Shown here: piece by piece, positions 7,552 through 15,891 of the stretch
Layout: every line of letters starts with the position of its first letter
Position numbering within the stretch: position 1 is the stretch's first letter
DNA from: VAZQ01 sp963702695
Lineage (GTDB): Bacteria; Pseudomonadota; Alphaproteobacteria; Rhizobiales; Xanthobacteraceae
Reading direction: 5' to 3'
NCBI GenBank assembly: GCA_963702695.1
Contig: CAVPDS010000020.1
Coordinates: 23,769 to 87,768, forward strand
Length of the DNA: 64,000 bases
Notes under the pieces: model-generated
Database searches by the model: none
What the model was told of the DNA's origin: nothing
The model's input: the letters and a program-made list of their open reading frames with translations, nothing else
Made by a program: the position numbers and the translations under genes

Positions 7552-8232
7552 CTAGGCCGCCACGCGGTGGATAGCGCCCGCGGCTTCGTAGGCGCCGTTG
7601 ATCGCGCCGACGGATTTCTCGATCGCCGCCCACAGGGCCGCGATCTCTGCCGCCCCCTCCGAGCGCCCGTCATACTCGCCGGCGCCCTGCCCTTCGGCGA
7701 GCGCCGCAGCATAGATAGCGCGGTTGGTGATCTGGCCCGACCACACCGGAACGTTGAGCCGCCCCAGCACCTCTCGCGCCTCGCGCACAAACGGCGATTC
7801 CATATTGTCGCGCCGCGCCGGCACGCCGTTGATTACGACCGCATAGGGTTTCCGCAGCGCCCGGGCGAGATCCATGGTCTCCTTGATGGCGGCGAGGTCG
7901 AACACCGTGAGCCGCGCGGGGATGATCACGAGAGTCGCGGCGTGGATGGCGTCGGTGACCACCGCGGAGGTATTGGGCGGCGTGTCAATGAACGCCCAGG
8001 GGATGCCCTCGCGCCGCGCCGACTTGACGATGTCGCCGACACCCTGAGTGCCGTCGCGCATCATGAGTTGACTGCTGGTGCGCAACCGGTGCCAGAGCGT
8101 CAGCGATCGTTGCGGATCGCAATCGAGCAGCAGCGTGCGCCGGCCCTGGGTGCTCACGTGCGCGGCAACGTGCGCCGCCAGTGTGCTTTTACCTGATCCG
8201 CCCTTGCGCGAGGCGAAAACGATGACGTTCAT
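7552..8232 (-). CDS. Orphan ParA family P-loop ATPase
   Basis: This 226-residue protein begins MNVIVFASRKGGSGKSTLAA, the deviant Walker A box KGGxGKST of ParA/MinD ATPases with both lysines. It continues with TLLLDCDPQRSLTLWHRL (switch I region) and WAFIDTPPNTS (Walker B region). It has no N-terminal helix-turn-helix, so it belongs to the short ParA type. No ParB with DNA-binding domain and no parS-like cluster is seen nearby. The start at 8232 has GGAGG seven bases upstream. It could position some cell component other than the chromosome. Confidence 0.88.
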   Translation of the reverse strand: MNVIVFASRKGGSGKSTLAAHVAAHVSTQGRRTLLLDCDPQRSLTLWHRLRTSSQLMMRDGTQGVGDIVKSARREGIPWAFIDTPPNTSAVVTDAIHAATLVIIPARLTVFDLAAIKETMDLARALRKPYAVVINGVPARRDNMESPFVREAREVLGRLNVPVWSGQITNRAIYAAALAEGQGAGEYDGRSEGAAEIAALWAAIEKSVGAINGAYEAAGAIHRVAA

Positions 8233-8391
8233 GACCGCCCTCCGATGGTCCCGCCGAATCAATCATTTACCACGCCGAATGATTCGCCCCTACCGGAACC
8301 GCGAGGCAGGAAGCGGCCATGCGCTCGAAAGCGTTGAGGCCGCCTGTCCTTTCGTCTAGTTTGCGCCGGTATTCCTGGAGGAAACGTCATC

Positions 8392-9237
8392 ATGCAGCGC
8401 ACCATTCGTCTCCAAAGCGACAGCAACGCTCACGACCGGCCTTGGCGGGTCGCGGTCGAGCAGGGATTTTTCACCGCCGAAGGACTCAACGTCGAATATC
8501 ACGAAGACAATCCGAAGGGCGTCGCCGGCCGGGTCGAGGATTTCTCTGAGCGCTGGAAGGAATCGCAGCTTCAGCAGGGCGCGCTCGAGGTCTATCCGGT
8601 GTGCGAATGGGGCGCGATCGAGCGCGTTCAGTCGCTTGGCAAGGGCAAGATCATCGGTCTCGACACCACCACGCGCACAGGCGCCATCATGGTGCGCAAG
8701 GATTCGAAGATCACTTCGCTCGAGCAGCTTCGCAACGTGCCGATCGCCGTCACCTGGCACGCGGGAACATTCTACGCCGCGATCGAGGTACTTGAGGACG
8801 CCGGGGTGCCGTTCGACGAGATCAAGCTGGTGCATGCGAACGACCGGCTCGACGCGCTGCTGAGCGGCAAGACCGAAGCCGCCGCGCTGATGGAGCCGCT
8901 GGTCAGCCGCGCTGCCGAGGCCGGCTGCCGCAGCATCGCCGATCTGCGCTGGCGCGGCGGCATCGTCGCCGGCGACGATGTCGACGACGAGACCGCGCAG
9001 AAGCTCATGCGCGCGCTCAACCGCGCGGTGCAGTGGCTGCGCGAGAATGAGGACCGCTCGCGTGAGGAACTCCTGCGCGACCTCAAGCCGGAGCAGCGCA
9101 AGACCGGCATGCTGCCGGAACTCACCGGTGTGCAGGGCTACAAGTCGGTGGAGTTCCAGGAGAAGGTCGACTGGATGATGGAGCGCGGCTTCCTCAAGGA
9201 TGCGCCCACCTACACCGATGTCGTGCGCGGCAAATAA
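8392..9237 (+). CDS. NMT1/THI5-type substrate-binding domain protein without signal peptide
   Basis: This 281-residue protein resembles the ligand-binding domain of ABC-type sulfonate/nitrate/thiamine-precursor binding proteins: VAVEQGFFTAEGLNVEYHED, GAIMVRKDSKITSLEQLRNV, VTWHAGTFYAAIEVLEDAGV and LDALLSGKTEAAALMEP. Unlike the exported members it starts directly at MQRTIRLQSDSNAHDRPWRV with no hydrophobic leader. GGAGG lies 10 bases before the ATG, and no upstream start adds a leader. It may therefore be a cytoplasmic enzyme or regulator built on this fold. Only 10 bp separate it from the amidase gene downstream, so the two are probably co-transcribed. Confidence 0.75.
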   Translation: MQRTIRLQSDSNAHDRPWRVAVEQGFFTAEGLNVEYHEDNPKGVAGRVEDFSERWKESQLQQGALEVYPVCEWGAIERVQSLGKGKIIGLDTTTRTGAIMVRKDSKITSLEQLRNVPIAVTWHAGTFYAAIEVLEDAGVPFDEIKLVHANDRLDALLSGKTEAAALMEPLVSRAAEAGCRSIADLRWRGGIVAGDDVDDETAQKLMRALNRAVQWLRENEDRSREELLRDLKPEQRKTGMLPELTGVQGYKSVEFQEKVDWMMERGFLKDAPTYTDVVRGK

Positions 9238-9247
9238 CCGGCGAGCC

Positions 9248-9961
9248 GTGAACCCGGCGAGGCCGGCCCGTCGCTTCACGGCACGGGCCGGCCTTCGCAC
9301 GTTTGAACTGTTGACGTTCGTCGCGGCCGCCGGGCTCATCCAATCCGACGCGCGCGGGCAGGCGCCGGACCTGCCACCCTCGTTCGCCAAGATCGCGCAG
9401 CAATCCGGCATGCCGCAGCTACCGGGACTGCAGATCACCTATCTCACGCCGCTCGGGGACCCCACGCACGCGCACCCGTGGAAGAACATCATCGTTCACC
9501 AGACCGAAGGCGCTCCCGGATCGGCGCGCGCGCTGGCGCAGGCGCAAGCCGCCAATCCGACCAAGCGCGGCGTGATGCTGTGGGTCGAAACCGACGGCGC
9601 GGTCTATTGGGCGACGCCGGAGAGGGCGATCACCACGCACGGCGACGGGGCCAACCGGAACGACAACAAATACATCGATAATTCGAAGACGTATCACGCC
9701 GTCGTCAAGACCAACTCGATCGGCGTCGAATTCAACGGCAACTATCCCGACGTGGCGAAACCCGCGACCACCGCGCAGGTGCAGGCGTGGCTCATCCTCG
9801 TACGCCTTCTGCAGGAGCGCTATGCCATCCCGGCGCAGAACATCTTCGCGCACAACTGGATCGACTTCAAAGACGCGCGATATTGTGAGGGCTGCGATCT
9901 CGCTACGCTCGCGCGCAGGCTCGGATTTGTCCCGAGCGGCTCTGCGCGCGCGTCACAATAA
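9248..9961 (+). CDS. N-acetylmuramoyl-L-alanine amidase (Amidase_2 family)
   Basis: This 237-residue protein shows the zinc amidase pattern of AmiD/T7-lysozyme relatives: WKNIIVHQTEGAPGSARALA (first metal His), VETDGAVYWATPERAITTHG, NSIGVEFNGNYPD and IFAHNWIDFKDARYCEGCD (second His and a late Cys or His-type ligand position). It cleaves the amide between N-acetylmuramic acid and the stem peptide. The GTG at 9248 is chosen as start because it leaves a basic leader plus a hydrophobic stretch (FELLTFVAAAGLIQ), consistent with export; an ATG at 9200 would overlap the preceding gene. It likely acts in the periplasm in peptide recycling. Confidence 0.85.
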   Translation: MNPARPARRFTARAGLRTFELLTFVAAAGLIQSDARGQAPDLPPSFAKIAQQSGMPQLPGLQITYLTPLGDPTHAHPWKNIIVHQTEGAPGSARALAQAQAANPTKRGVMLWVETDGAVYWATPERAITTHGDGANRNDNKYIDNSKTYHAVVKTNSIGVEFNGNYPDVAKPATTAQVQAWLILVRLLQERYAIPAQNIFAHNWIDFKDARYCEGCDLATLARRLGFVPSGSARASQ

Positions 9962-10042
9962 TCAGATGACCGAGACAAACTGCCGGCACAGGCGGAACAA
10001 GGACCGGCGCCCGCAGCCCGGCGACTGCGAGCGCCGCACCCA

Positions 10043-11146
10043 TCAGCGCGCGGCGCGCTGCTGGGAAGGATTGAGGATCAGCTTCTGCACGCGCCAATTG
10101 AGGATTTCGGCGACGTAGATTTCATTCTCGGACGGGCAGGCGATCTCGTGGATCCAGCCGAACTGCTTGAGTTGCTTGCCGCTCTTGCCGAACATGCCGA
10201 GCACCTGGCCGTCGAGGCTCATCTTGTAGACGCGGCCCGGGAAGGCGTCAGAGACGAACATCACCGGGTTCGGGCCTGGGGTGATGCAGATCGCCCAGGG
10301 GGCGCCCGGGGTCTGCGTGCCGCCGGTGGTGAGATAATTGTTGAGGTTCGGCATGTTGCCGATCGCGGGCCGGGCGCCTGCGGGCGGCGGGATGTCGATG
10401 GTGATCTTCTTCTTGAAGGTGCCCTCGGTGTCGAACACCTGAATACGGCGGTTGCCGCGGTCGCCGACAATGACGTTGTCGTTGTTGTCAACGGCGATCG
10501 TGTGCAGGGTGTTAAACTGGCCGTCGCCGGTGCCGAAGCTGCCCCACTGCTTGATCCAGTCGCCGTCCTTGCTCACCTTGGCGACGCGCGAATTGATGTA
10601 GCCGTCGCTGATGTAGCCGTTGCCGGCCTTGTCCCAGGCAATGTCGGTCGGCTGGCGGAACTGGCCGTCGACCGCCGGCAGCGGCGGCTTCGGGTGTTCC
10701 AGCGGGTGGGCGTTTTCGTCCGAGGCCTCCGCCTTGCGCCCGAACACCATCAGCACGCGGCCTTCGGGGGTCATTTTGACGATCATGTTGGACCCCTTGT
10801 CGGTGGCCCAGATATTGTCGTCCTTGTCGATGCGCACCGTGTGGGCGAACGACCACGCGTAGAGGCCCTTGCCGATTTCGCGGAGGAAGCTGCCGTCGCG
10901 GTCGAACTCCAGGATCTGCGACGCGGTGTTGCCGAAGGCCGGTCCTTGGCTCGAACCGCCGCGGCTGTAGACGTAGATGTGTCCCTTCGAGTTGACCGCC
11001 ACGCCCGAGGCTTCGCCGAAATGCATGTCGGGCGGCAGCTTGAAGAAATTCGGAACTGAATCGAACGGCATTTCGGGCGCCGATGTCGATTGAGCGAATG
11101 CTGATGGGCTGAGCAGCACGAACAGCCCGACGAGCCATGGTTTCAT
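10043..11146 (-). CDS. NHL-repeat beta-propeller protein, exported
   Basis: This 367-residue protein has a signal peptide (MKPWLVGLFVLLSPSAFAQ) and repeated NHL units such as GHIYVYSRGGSSQGP, DNIWATDKGSNMIVKM, GNGYISDGYINSRVAKV, DNVIVGDRGNRRIQVFD and NEIYVAEILNWRVQKL. They fold as a six-bladed propeller, similar to peptidyl-alpha-hydroxyglycine lyase and to bacterial streptogramin-lyase-like proteins. The propeller is complete in length, but I see no basis to assign lyase activity. The start at 11146 follows AAGGAGG at good spacing. It is divergent from the TctC tandem. Confidence 0.88.
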   Translation of the reverse strand: MKPWLVGLFVLLSPSAFAQSTSAPEMPFDSVPNFFKLPPDMHFGEASGVAVNSKGHIYVYSRGGSSQGPAFGNTASQILEFDRDGSFLREIGKGLYAWSFAHTVRIDKDDNIWATDKGSNMIVKMTPEGRVLMVFGRKAEASDENAHPLEHPKPPLPAVDGQFRQPTDIAWDKAGNGYISDGYINSRVAKVSKDGDWIKQWGSFGTGDGQFNTLHTIAVDNNDNVIVGDRGNRRIQVFDTEGTFKKKITIDIPPPAGARPAIGNMPNLNNYLTTGGTQTPGAPWAICITPGPNPVMFVSDAFPGRVYKMSLDGQVLGMFGKSGKQLKQFGWIHEIACPSENEIYVAEILNWRVQKLILNPSQQRAAR

Positions 11147-11269
11147 GACAACCTCCTTGGTGGCAAACTCGGCGGTGTTGTGGGACTTCGATTGATGGGT
11201 CCCGCCGTGGACCGAGTATACAAAGAGCGCTTCGTGTAACACAATCGCGATGGAGGCTCCGCGACGTTC

Positions 11270-12319
11270 ATGATCGGACGGCTCGCCGCATTCGCCATAG
11301 TCCTGCTTGCCGGCGCGCCTGCATCGGCCGAGCCGGTCGCCGATTTCTACAAAGGCCGGCAGATCAACCTGATCGTCGGCTACGGAACCGGCGGCGGCTA
11401 CGATGTCTATGGCCGCCTGATCGCGCGCCACCTCGGCCGATATATCCCCGGCAACCCGACGGTAATCGTACAGAACATGCCGGGAGCCGGCAGCCTGCGC
11501 GCCGTCAATTACCTCTACAACACCGCGCCGAAAGACGGCACCGCGATCGCCACTTTCGGGCGTGACATTCCGCTGGTCGGCATCATCGGCCACAATCCGA
11601 ACATCAGGTTCGATGCGCGCAAGTTCACTTGGCTCGGCTCGTCGTCGAGCTACGCCAACGACGCCTATTTCTTGTTCGTGCGCAATGATGCGGCGGTGAA
11701 CTCCATCGAAGCGGCACGGCGTCCGGGCGGACCGCCGATGGTGCTCGGTGGCAGCGGCGAGGGCTCGACCGGCAACGACATCCCGGCGGTGCTGCGTGAG
11801 GCTCTGGGCCTCAACATCAAGCTCATCGCCGGCTATCCCGACAGCAACGCGCTCTACCTCGCCGTCGATCGCAAGGAAGTGGATGGACGAACCGTCGGAA
11901 TTTCGGCCACCGCATCCTCGCATCCGGAATGGCTCGGACCGACCAGCCCAGTGCGCATGCTGCTGCAGTTCGCGCGCGTGACCCGGCATCCGCAGTATTC
12001 CGATGTGCCGACCGCGCGCGAGCTGGCGCTCAACCCGCGCGCGCGTGCGCTGATCGAGCTTGCCGAGTTGCCCTATCGGCTGTCGCGGCCGTTCGCGGCG
12101 CCGCCCGGGGTCCCGGAGGATCGGGCGAAGGCCTTGCAAGCGGCATTCCTTGCGATGCATCGCGACCCGCCATTTCTCGACGAGGCCACGCGGCTCAAAA
12201 TCGACATCAGTCCGATCAGTGGAGACGAGGTGCTGCAGGCGATCGACGGCATTGCCGACGCGCCGCCCGATCTTCTCGATACGATGAAAAGGCTGCTGGA
12301 AACCAAGGGCGGCGGCTGA
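11270..12319 (+). CDS. TctC/Bug-like solute-binding protein, tandem copy 1
   Basis: This 349-residue periplasmic protein has a signal peptide (LAAFAIVLLAGAPASA), then EPVADFYKGRQINLIVGYGT, YIPGNPTVIVQNMPGAGSLR, YNTAPKDGTAIATFGRD, FTWLGSSSSYANDAYFLFV and SRPFAAPPGVPEDRAKALQA. The ADFYKGK start and the PGNPxIVVQNMPGAGS motif define a branch of TctC-like binding proteins that handle organic acids. It is followed by a second gene of identical length that is clearly a duplicate. No permease genes accompany the pair. Ligand unknown. GGAGG is 14 bases before the ATG, rather far. Confidence 0.85.
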   Translation: MIGRLAAFAIVLLAGAPASAEPVADFYKGRQINLIVGYGTGGGYDVYGRLIARHLGRYIPGNPTVIVQNMPGAGSLRAVNYLYNTAPKDGTAIATFGRDIPLVGIIGHNPNIRFDARKFTWLGSSSSYANDAYFLFVRNDAAVNSIEAARRPGGPPMVLGGSGEGSTGNDIPAVLREALGLNIKLIAGYPDSNALYLAVDRKEVDGRTVGISATASSHPEWLGPTSPVRMLLQFARVTRHPQYSDVPTARELALNPRARALIELAELPYRLSRPFAAPPGVPEDRAKALQAAFLAMHRDPPFLDEATRLKIDISPISGDEVLQAIDGIADAPPDLLDTMKRLLETKGGG

Positions 12320-12493
12320 GGTGCTGATCGCTTTCGAAAACGGCGCTGGCAAACGCGAGAGGGACGCGAGGTCACCCGGCGTCAATCGGCAATGCTGCGA
12401 GTGTCATCCGGCCGCACGATCCACAGCGTCAAGACACTGGACCGGCACGGTAACCGCTCTAAAATCTGAGAAAATCGGCAGAGAGGGAACATA

Positions 12494-13543
12494 ATGCGAC
12501 GCATGTTGTTCGCGCTGTTTGTTGCGGCCGCGGCACTGGCGATTGGGCCGGCCTTCGCCGACGAGGTGTTCGACTTTTACAAGGGCAAGCGGGTCACGAT
12601 GATCGTGAGCTACGGCACCGGCGGCGGCTACGACGTCTACGCCCGCCTGCTCGCGAGATACATGAGCAAATACATTCCCGGCAATCCCAACATCATCGTG
12701 CAGAACATCCCGGGCGCCGGCAGCCTGCGCGGCGCGAATTTCATCTACAACCAGGCCGCCAAGGACGGCACCGCGTTCGGCACCTTCGCGCGCAACATGC
12801 CGCTGCTGGGCCTGCTCAAGACCGTGCAGAACGTTCAATTCGATCCGCTGAAGTTCACCTGGCTCGGCTCATCATCGAGCTACGCCAACGACGCCTACCT
12901 GCTGATCGTGCGGCGCGACGCCCAGGTGAAGACACTCGAAGAGGCGCGCCGCCCTGGCGGCCAGCCGATCCTGCTCGGCAGCACCGCCGAGGGCGCATCG
13001 AGCGATGCGATGGGGCTGCTGCTTCGCGACATGCTCGGCTTCAACATCCGTCTGGTGCCCGGCTACACCGACAGCGGCGTTCTCTTTCTCGCGATCGAGC
13101 GCGGCGAGGTCGAGGGCCGCACCGTCGGTCTCTCGTCAGTGCGCTCGAACCATGCCGACTGGCTCGCGCCGAACGGCCTCGTGCATGCGATGGTGGCGAT
13201 CGGGCGCGCAACCCGGCATCCCGATTTTCCGGACGTACCGACCGCGCGCGAACTCGCGAAGTCCGATCAAGACCGCAAGCTGATCGAGATCGTCGAAGCG
13301 CCCTACAAGCTTTCGCGCCCCTATGCCGCCCCGCCCGGCGTGCCACCGGCGCGCGCGAAGGCGCTGCAGGAGGCCTTTCTCGCGACTCACAAGGACCCCG
13401 GCTATCTCGCTGATGCGCAGCGGCTGGGCCTGGACGTGAGCCCGATCGGCGGCAGCGAGGTGCTGCACCTGATCGAGGACATCGCCAAGACGCCGCCGAA
13501 CGAACTCAAGCGGGTCGAGAAGCTGATCGAAGGCGGCGGATAG
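12494..13543 (+). CDS. TctC/Bug-like solute-binding protein, tandem copy 2
   Basis: This 349-residue protein is a close relative of the gene just upstream and has exactly the same length. It shares FTWLGSSSSYANDAYLLIV, GGGYDVYARLLARYMSKYIP, EARRPGGQPILLGSTAEGAS and APPGVPPARAKALQEAFLAT. A signal peptide ends near ALAIGPAFADEVFDFYKGK. GAGAGGGAAC precedes the ATG. The 174-bp spacer from copy 1 has no clear terminator. The two probably arose by tandem duplication and may bind related ligands; the convergent third relative at 13555 is more distant. Confidence 0.86.
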   Translation: MRRMLFALFVAAAALAIGPAFADEVFDFYKGKRVTMIVSYGTGGGYDVYARLLARYMSKYIPGNPNIIVQNIPGAGSLRGANFIYNQAAKDGTAFGTFARNMPLLGLLKTVQNVQFDPLKFTWLGSSSSYANDAYLLIVRRDAQVKTLEEARRPGGQPILLGSTAEGASSDAMGLLLRDMLGFNIRLVPGYTDSGVLFLAIERGEVEGRTVGLSSVRSNHADWLAPNGLVHAMVAIGRATRHPDFPDVPTARELAKSDQDRKLIEIVEAPYKLSRPYAAPPGVPPARAKALQEAFLATHKDPGYLADAQRLGLDVSPIGGSEVLHLIEDIAKTPPNELKRVEKLIEGGG

Positions 13544-13554
13544 GCCGGCCCCAC

Positions 13555-14676
13555 TCACCGCCCCTTGGCCGCGAGCGCGGCCTTCTCGACCACGGCCTTC
13601 GGCGTGGCGTAGACCTGCCTGATGAGCGCCAGAACCTGTTCGCCGCCGATGCCTTCGACCGCAAGGTTCATTTTCGCAGCCTCGGCGCGCAATGCTGGAT
13701 CCTTCAAGGTCGCCTCGAAGCCGTTGCGCAGCAGCGCCACCCGCTCCTCGGGCAGCCCGGGAGGCGCCAGGAACGGCCGGCCCATCTTGTTCGGCGCCGC
13801 CCAGAACGTGAGGATTTGCCGCTCTTCCTCGGTCTTGGCCATGTCGAAGACCCAGGGCACATCGGGCAGGTTCGGCTCCCTGTCGAGCGCGATCTGGACG
13901 AGCAGACGGACCTTCTTGTCCTTGAGCCAATCCGCATTGAGCGAGACCAGCGTATCCCAACTGATGCCGCAGCGCCCGTCGACCTCGCCGCGCTCCATCG
14001 CCAGATGCGTTTCGGGCGCCCCTTTGTAGCCGGTGACGACCTTGAACTTGGTCCCGAACAGAGTGTTCATCACATTCGGGTAGATCGCGTCGGTGCTGCT
14101 CGGCCCGCTGGTGCCGACCACCATTTCGCGCCGCTTGACGTCATCGATGGTCATGATCGGCGACGTGTGCCAGACGATGCAGACATTGGTTTCCTGGTTG
14201 GCGCTGCCCAGCCAGGCGATCTTGTTCGGGTCGAAATGGCTGTCCACGCCCAGCAGCGGGTCGAAGGCGACGGCGCGCTGCGGTGCCGCGATCGCGGTGC
14301 CGTCCTTGGGCGCCACGTTGTACATGAAGCCCATCAGACGCCGGCCGCTGGCGCCCGGCATGTTCTGCACCACGATGTTCGGATTCCCCGGAATGTTACG
14401 TCCGAGATGGCGCGCGAACAGGCGGGCGTAGGCGTCATACGGACCTCCGGCCGGCGACCCGACATAGAGCGTGATCTCCTTGCCGCTGTAGAAATCTTCG
14501 GCAAGTGCGGCGGTGGTGGTCGCGAGTGAAAGCACCGCGACAGTCGTCCCCGCGAAAGCGGGGACCCACACCCTCCGCAGATCGAATTTCATCATATCGC
14601 GCAACATTGCTATCACGAAGCTTATGGGCCCCCGCTTTCGCGGGGACGACAGTCGCTTGGGAACGGCTTTCTTCAT
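13555..14676 (-). CDS. TctC/Bug-like solute-binding protein with repeat-derived signal region
   Basis: The mature part (DFYSGKEITLYVGSPAGGPY, IPGNPNIVVQNMPGASGRRL, GTKFKVVTGYKGAPETHLAM, RPFLAPPGLPEERVALL) is a TctC-like periplasmic binding protein. The ATG at 14676 overlaps the TGA of the upstream amidohydrolase by one base (TGATG), which suggests translational coupling in one operon. The 373-residue product is longer than its relatives because a 108-bp palindromic element (14543-14650) lies in frame between MKKAVPKR and VAVLSLATTTAALA. Internal ATGs near 14592-14604 could give a shorter product. The binding protein and amidohydrolase probably serve the same substrate. Confidence 0.83.
   Translation of the reverse strand: MKKAVPKRLSSPRKRGPISFVIAMLRDMMKFDLRRVWVPAFAGTTVAVLSLATTTAALAEDFYSGKEITLYVGSPAGGPYDAYARLFARHLGRNIPGNPNIVVQNMPGASGRRLMGFMYNVAPKDGTAIAAPQRAVAFDPLLGVDSHFDPNKIAWLGSANQETNVCIVWHTSPIMTIDDVKRREMVVGTSGPSSTDAIYPNVMNTLFGTKFKVVTGYKGAPETHLAMERGEVDGRCGISWDTLVSLNADWLKDKKVRLLVQIALDREPNLPDVPWVFDMAKTEEERQILTFWAAPNKMGRPFLAPPGLPEERVALLRNGFEATLKDPALRAEAAKMNLAVEGIGGEQVLALIRQVYATPKAVVEKAALAAKGR
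14543..14650. repeat. 108-bp palindromic repeat element inside a coding region
   Basis: The ends are 26-bp inverted arms, GTCGTCCCCGCGAAAG...GGACCCA (14543-14568) and TGGGCCCCC...GGGGACGAC (14625-14650), with one mismatch. This is the common CCCGCGAAAGCGGGG palindromic repeat of Bradyrhizobium-group genomes. A second left arm, identical over all 26 bases, is at 56540-56565. The element length of 108 bp equals 36 codons, and its frame is open in the host gene. Confidence 0.88.
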
Positions 14677-15632
14677 CACAGCTTCAGCAGCTTCTTCGCG
14701 TTTTCGTAATACACCTTGTTCTTCTCTTCCGGCGTCAGACCGATCTTGTTGATGAGATCGACGCCTTCCTTCTTCAACACGAACAGCGGCGGCGAGTCGG
14801 TGCCGAAAATAAAGTGATCGGCGCCGACGGTATCGAAGGCGCAGCGCGCACCCGGCGGATGATAGCAGGTCGATTCCAGGTACATCATCTTGAGGTAGTG
14901 CAGCGGCTCGTGCTTGATCAGCATCGGCTCGTAGGAGCCGAGAAAAAACGCCTCGTCCTGCAACCGGTAGGCGTAGTTCATCCGGCCGATCATCTCGCAG
15001 ATGCCGCCGCCGAGGTGGGTCGCCACGACCTTCAGCTTCGGAAGCTTTTCGAGCACGCCGCGCACGATCAGCCGCGCGACCGCCAGCGCACCGTCCATCG
15101 GACGGCCGACGCTCGACGCCAGCCGATAATCCCGCATCCGCTCCTCGCCGAATCCCACCGACGGCGGATGGATGACGACCGGGACGTCGAGTTCCTGTGC
15201 GAGCTGGAAGAACGGCATCGCCTCGTCATCGTCCGGGTAGTTGCCCTGCAGGCTGGAGAGAATCCACGCGCCTTTGAGCCCGTCCTGCTTGATGGCGCGC
15301 TCGAATTCGCGCAGGAACTTGTCTCCGCCATAGGGGACCGTCGAGGCCATTCCATAGACTTGGCCATGATATTTGGACTGCTGCTCGGCCAGGAAGCGGT
15401 TCTGCGCCTGGCACAGCGCAAGCTGCTGCTCGCGGTCCATGTCGCGCATGTTGTGCAGCGGGTTGCTGATGACGGAAACGTCGACACCGCCGATCTTGGC
15501 GGCTTCCAGCACGTTCTCGATCGTTCCCGGCGGCTTGCCGGTCTTGGCGCCGATGTTCTTGTGAAAGCCAGTACTGGTGAAATTGCCCCATTCGGCCGGT
15601 GGGAAAACGTGCGTGTGGAAGTCGATGATCAT
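14676..15632 (-). CDS. Amidohydrolase family metal-dependent hydrolase/decarboxylase (ACMSD-like)
   Basis: This 318-residue TIM-barrel protein starts MIIDFHTHVFPPAEWGNF, giving the HxH metal motif on strand 1. It continues with VPVVIHPPSVGFGEERM (metal His), KVVATHLGGGICEMIGRMNY (His on strand 6) and the late Asp in FGTDSPPLFVLKKEG. This is the amidohydrolase_2 type that includes ACMS decarboxylase and gamma-resorcylate decarboxylase, enzymes acting on aromatic acids or their ring-cleavage products. It is the first gene of a two-gene operon with the TctC-like gene, joined by a TGATG overlap. Substrate not determined. Confidence 0.85.
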   Translation of the reverse strand: MIIDFHTHVFPPAEWGNFTSTGFHKNIGAKTGKPPGTIENVLEAAKIGGVDVSVISNPLHNMRDMDREQQLALCQAQNRFLAEQQSKYHGQVYGMASTVPYGGDKFLREFERAIKQDGLKGAWILSSLQGNYPDDDEAMPFFQLAQELDVPVVIHPPSVGFGEERMRDYRLASSVGRPMDGALAVARLIVRGVLEKLPKLKVVATHLGGGICEMIGRMNYAYRLQDEAFFLGSYEPMLIKHEPLHYLKMMYLESTCYHPPGARCAFDTVGADHFIFGTDSPPLFVLKKEGVDLINKIGLTPEEKNKVYYENAKKLLKL

Positions 15633-15716
15633 TGGTTATTGGCCCTAGCTGTCCATGGTGCGATGGCGAAGCGCCGACATAGGCTCCGAATCTTTTGCAC
15701 GGAACCCCGTCCCCAG

Positions 15717-15738
15717 CCCTCCCCCTGCAGGGGGAGGG
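15717..15738. repeat. 22-bp perfect palindrome
   Basis: CCCTCCCCCTG followed by its exact reverse complement makes a perfect 22-bp palindrome centred on a PstI-type CTGCAG. It belongs to the common GGGGGAGGG intergenic repeat type and lies in the 259-bp region between the amidohydrolase start and the next minus-strand gene. A looser half copy (CTCTCCTGCAAGGGGAAGGG) follows near 15797-15816. Nothing else is seen in this region. Confidence 0.6.
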
Positions 15739-15891
15739 CGAAGATCGTGGCACGGCATTGCCGACTTTCATAGCGAGTGATCAGCTTCTCTTAACCTCTC
15801 CTGCAAGGGGAAGGGCCTCGCGCAACAAGGCGCGTGAAGTCCCGAGATTTCACGAAAGAGGGGCATGGCATCCATCATCGCGTGCGCGCAC

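Noticed and set aside
14538..14655. The 9-bp direct repeat CGACAGTCG at both ends of the 108-bp element as a target-site duplication
   Set aside because: The sequence is itself nearly palindromic and merges with the inverted arms, and its period of 109 bp would break the frame; it is better explained as extended symmetry of the element.
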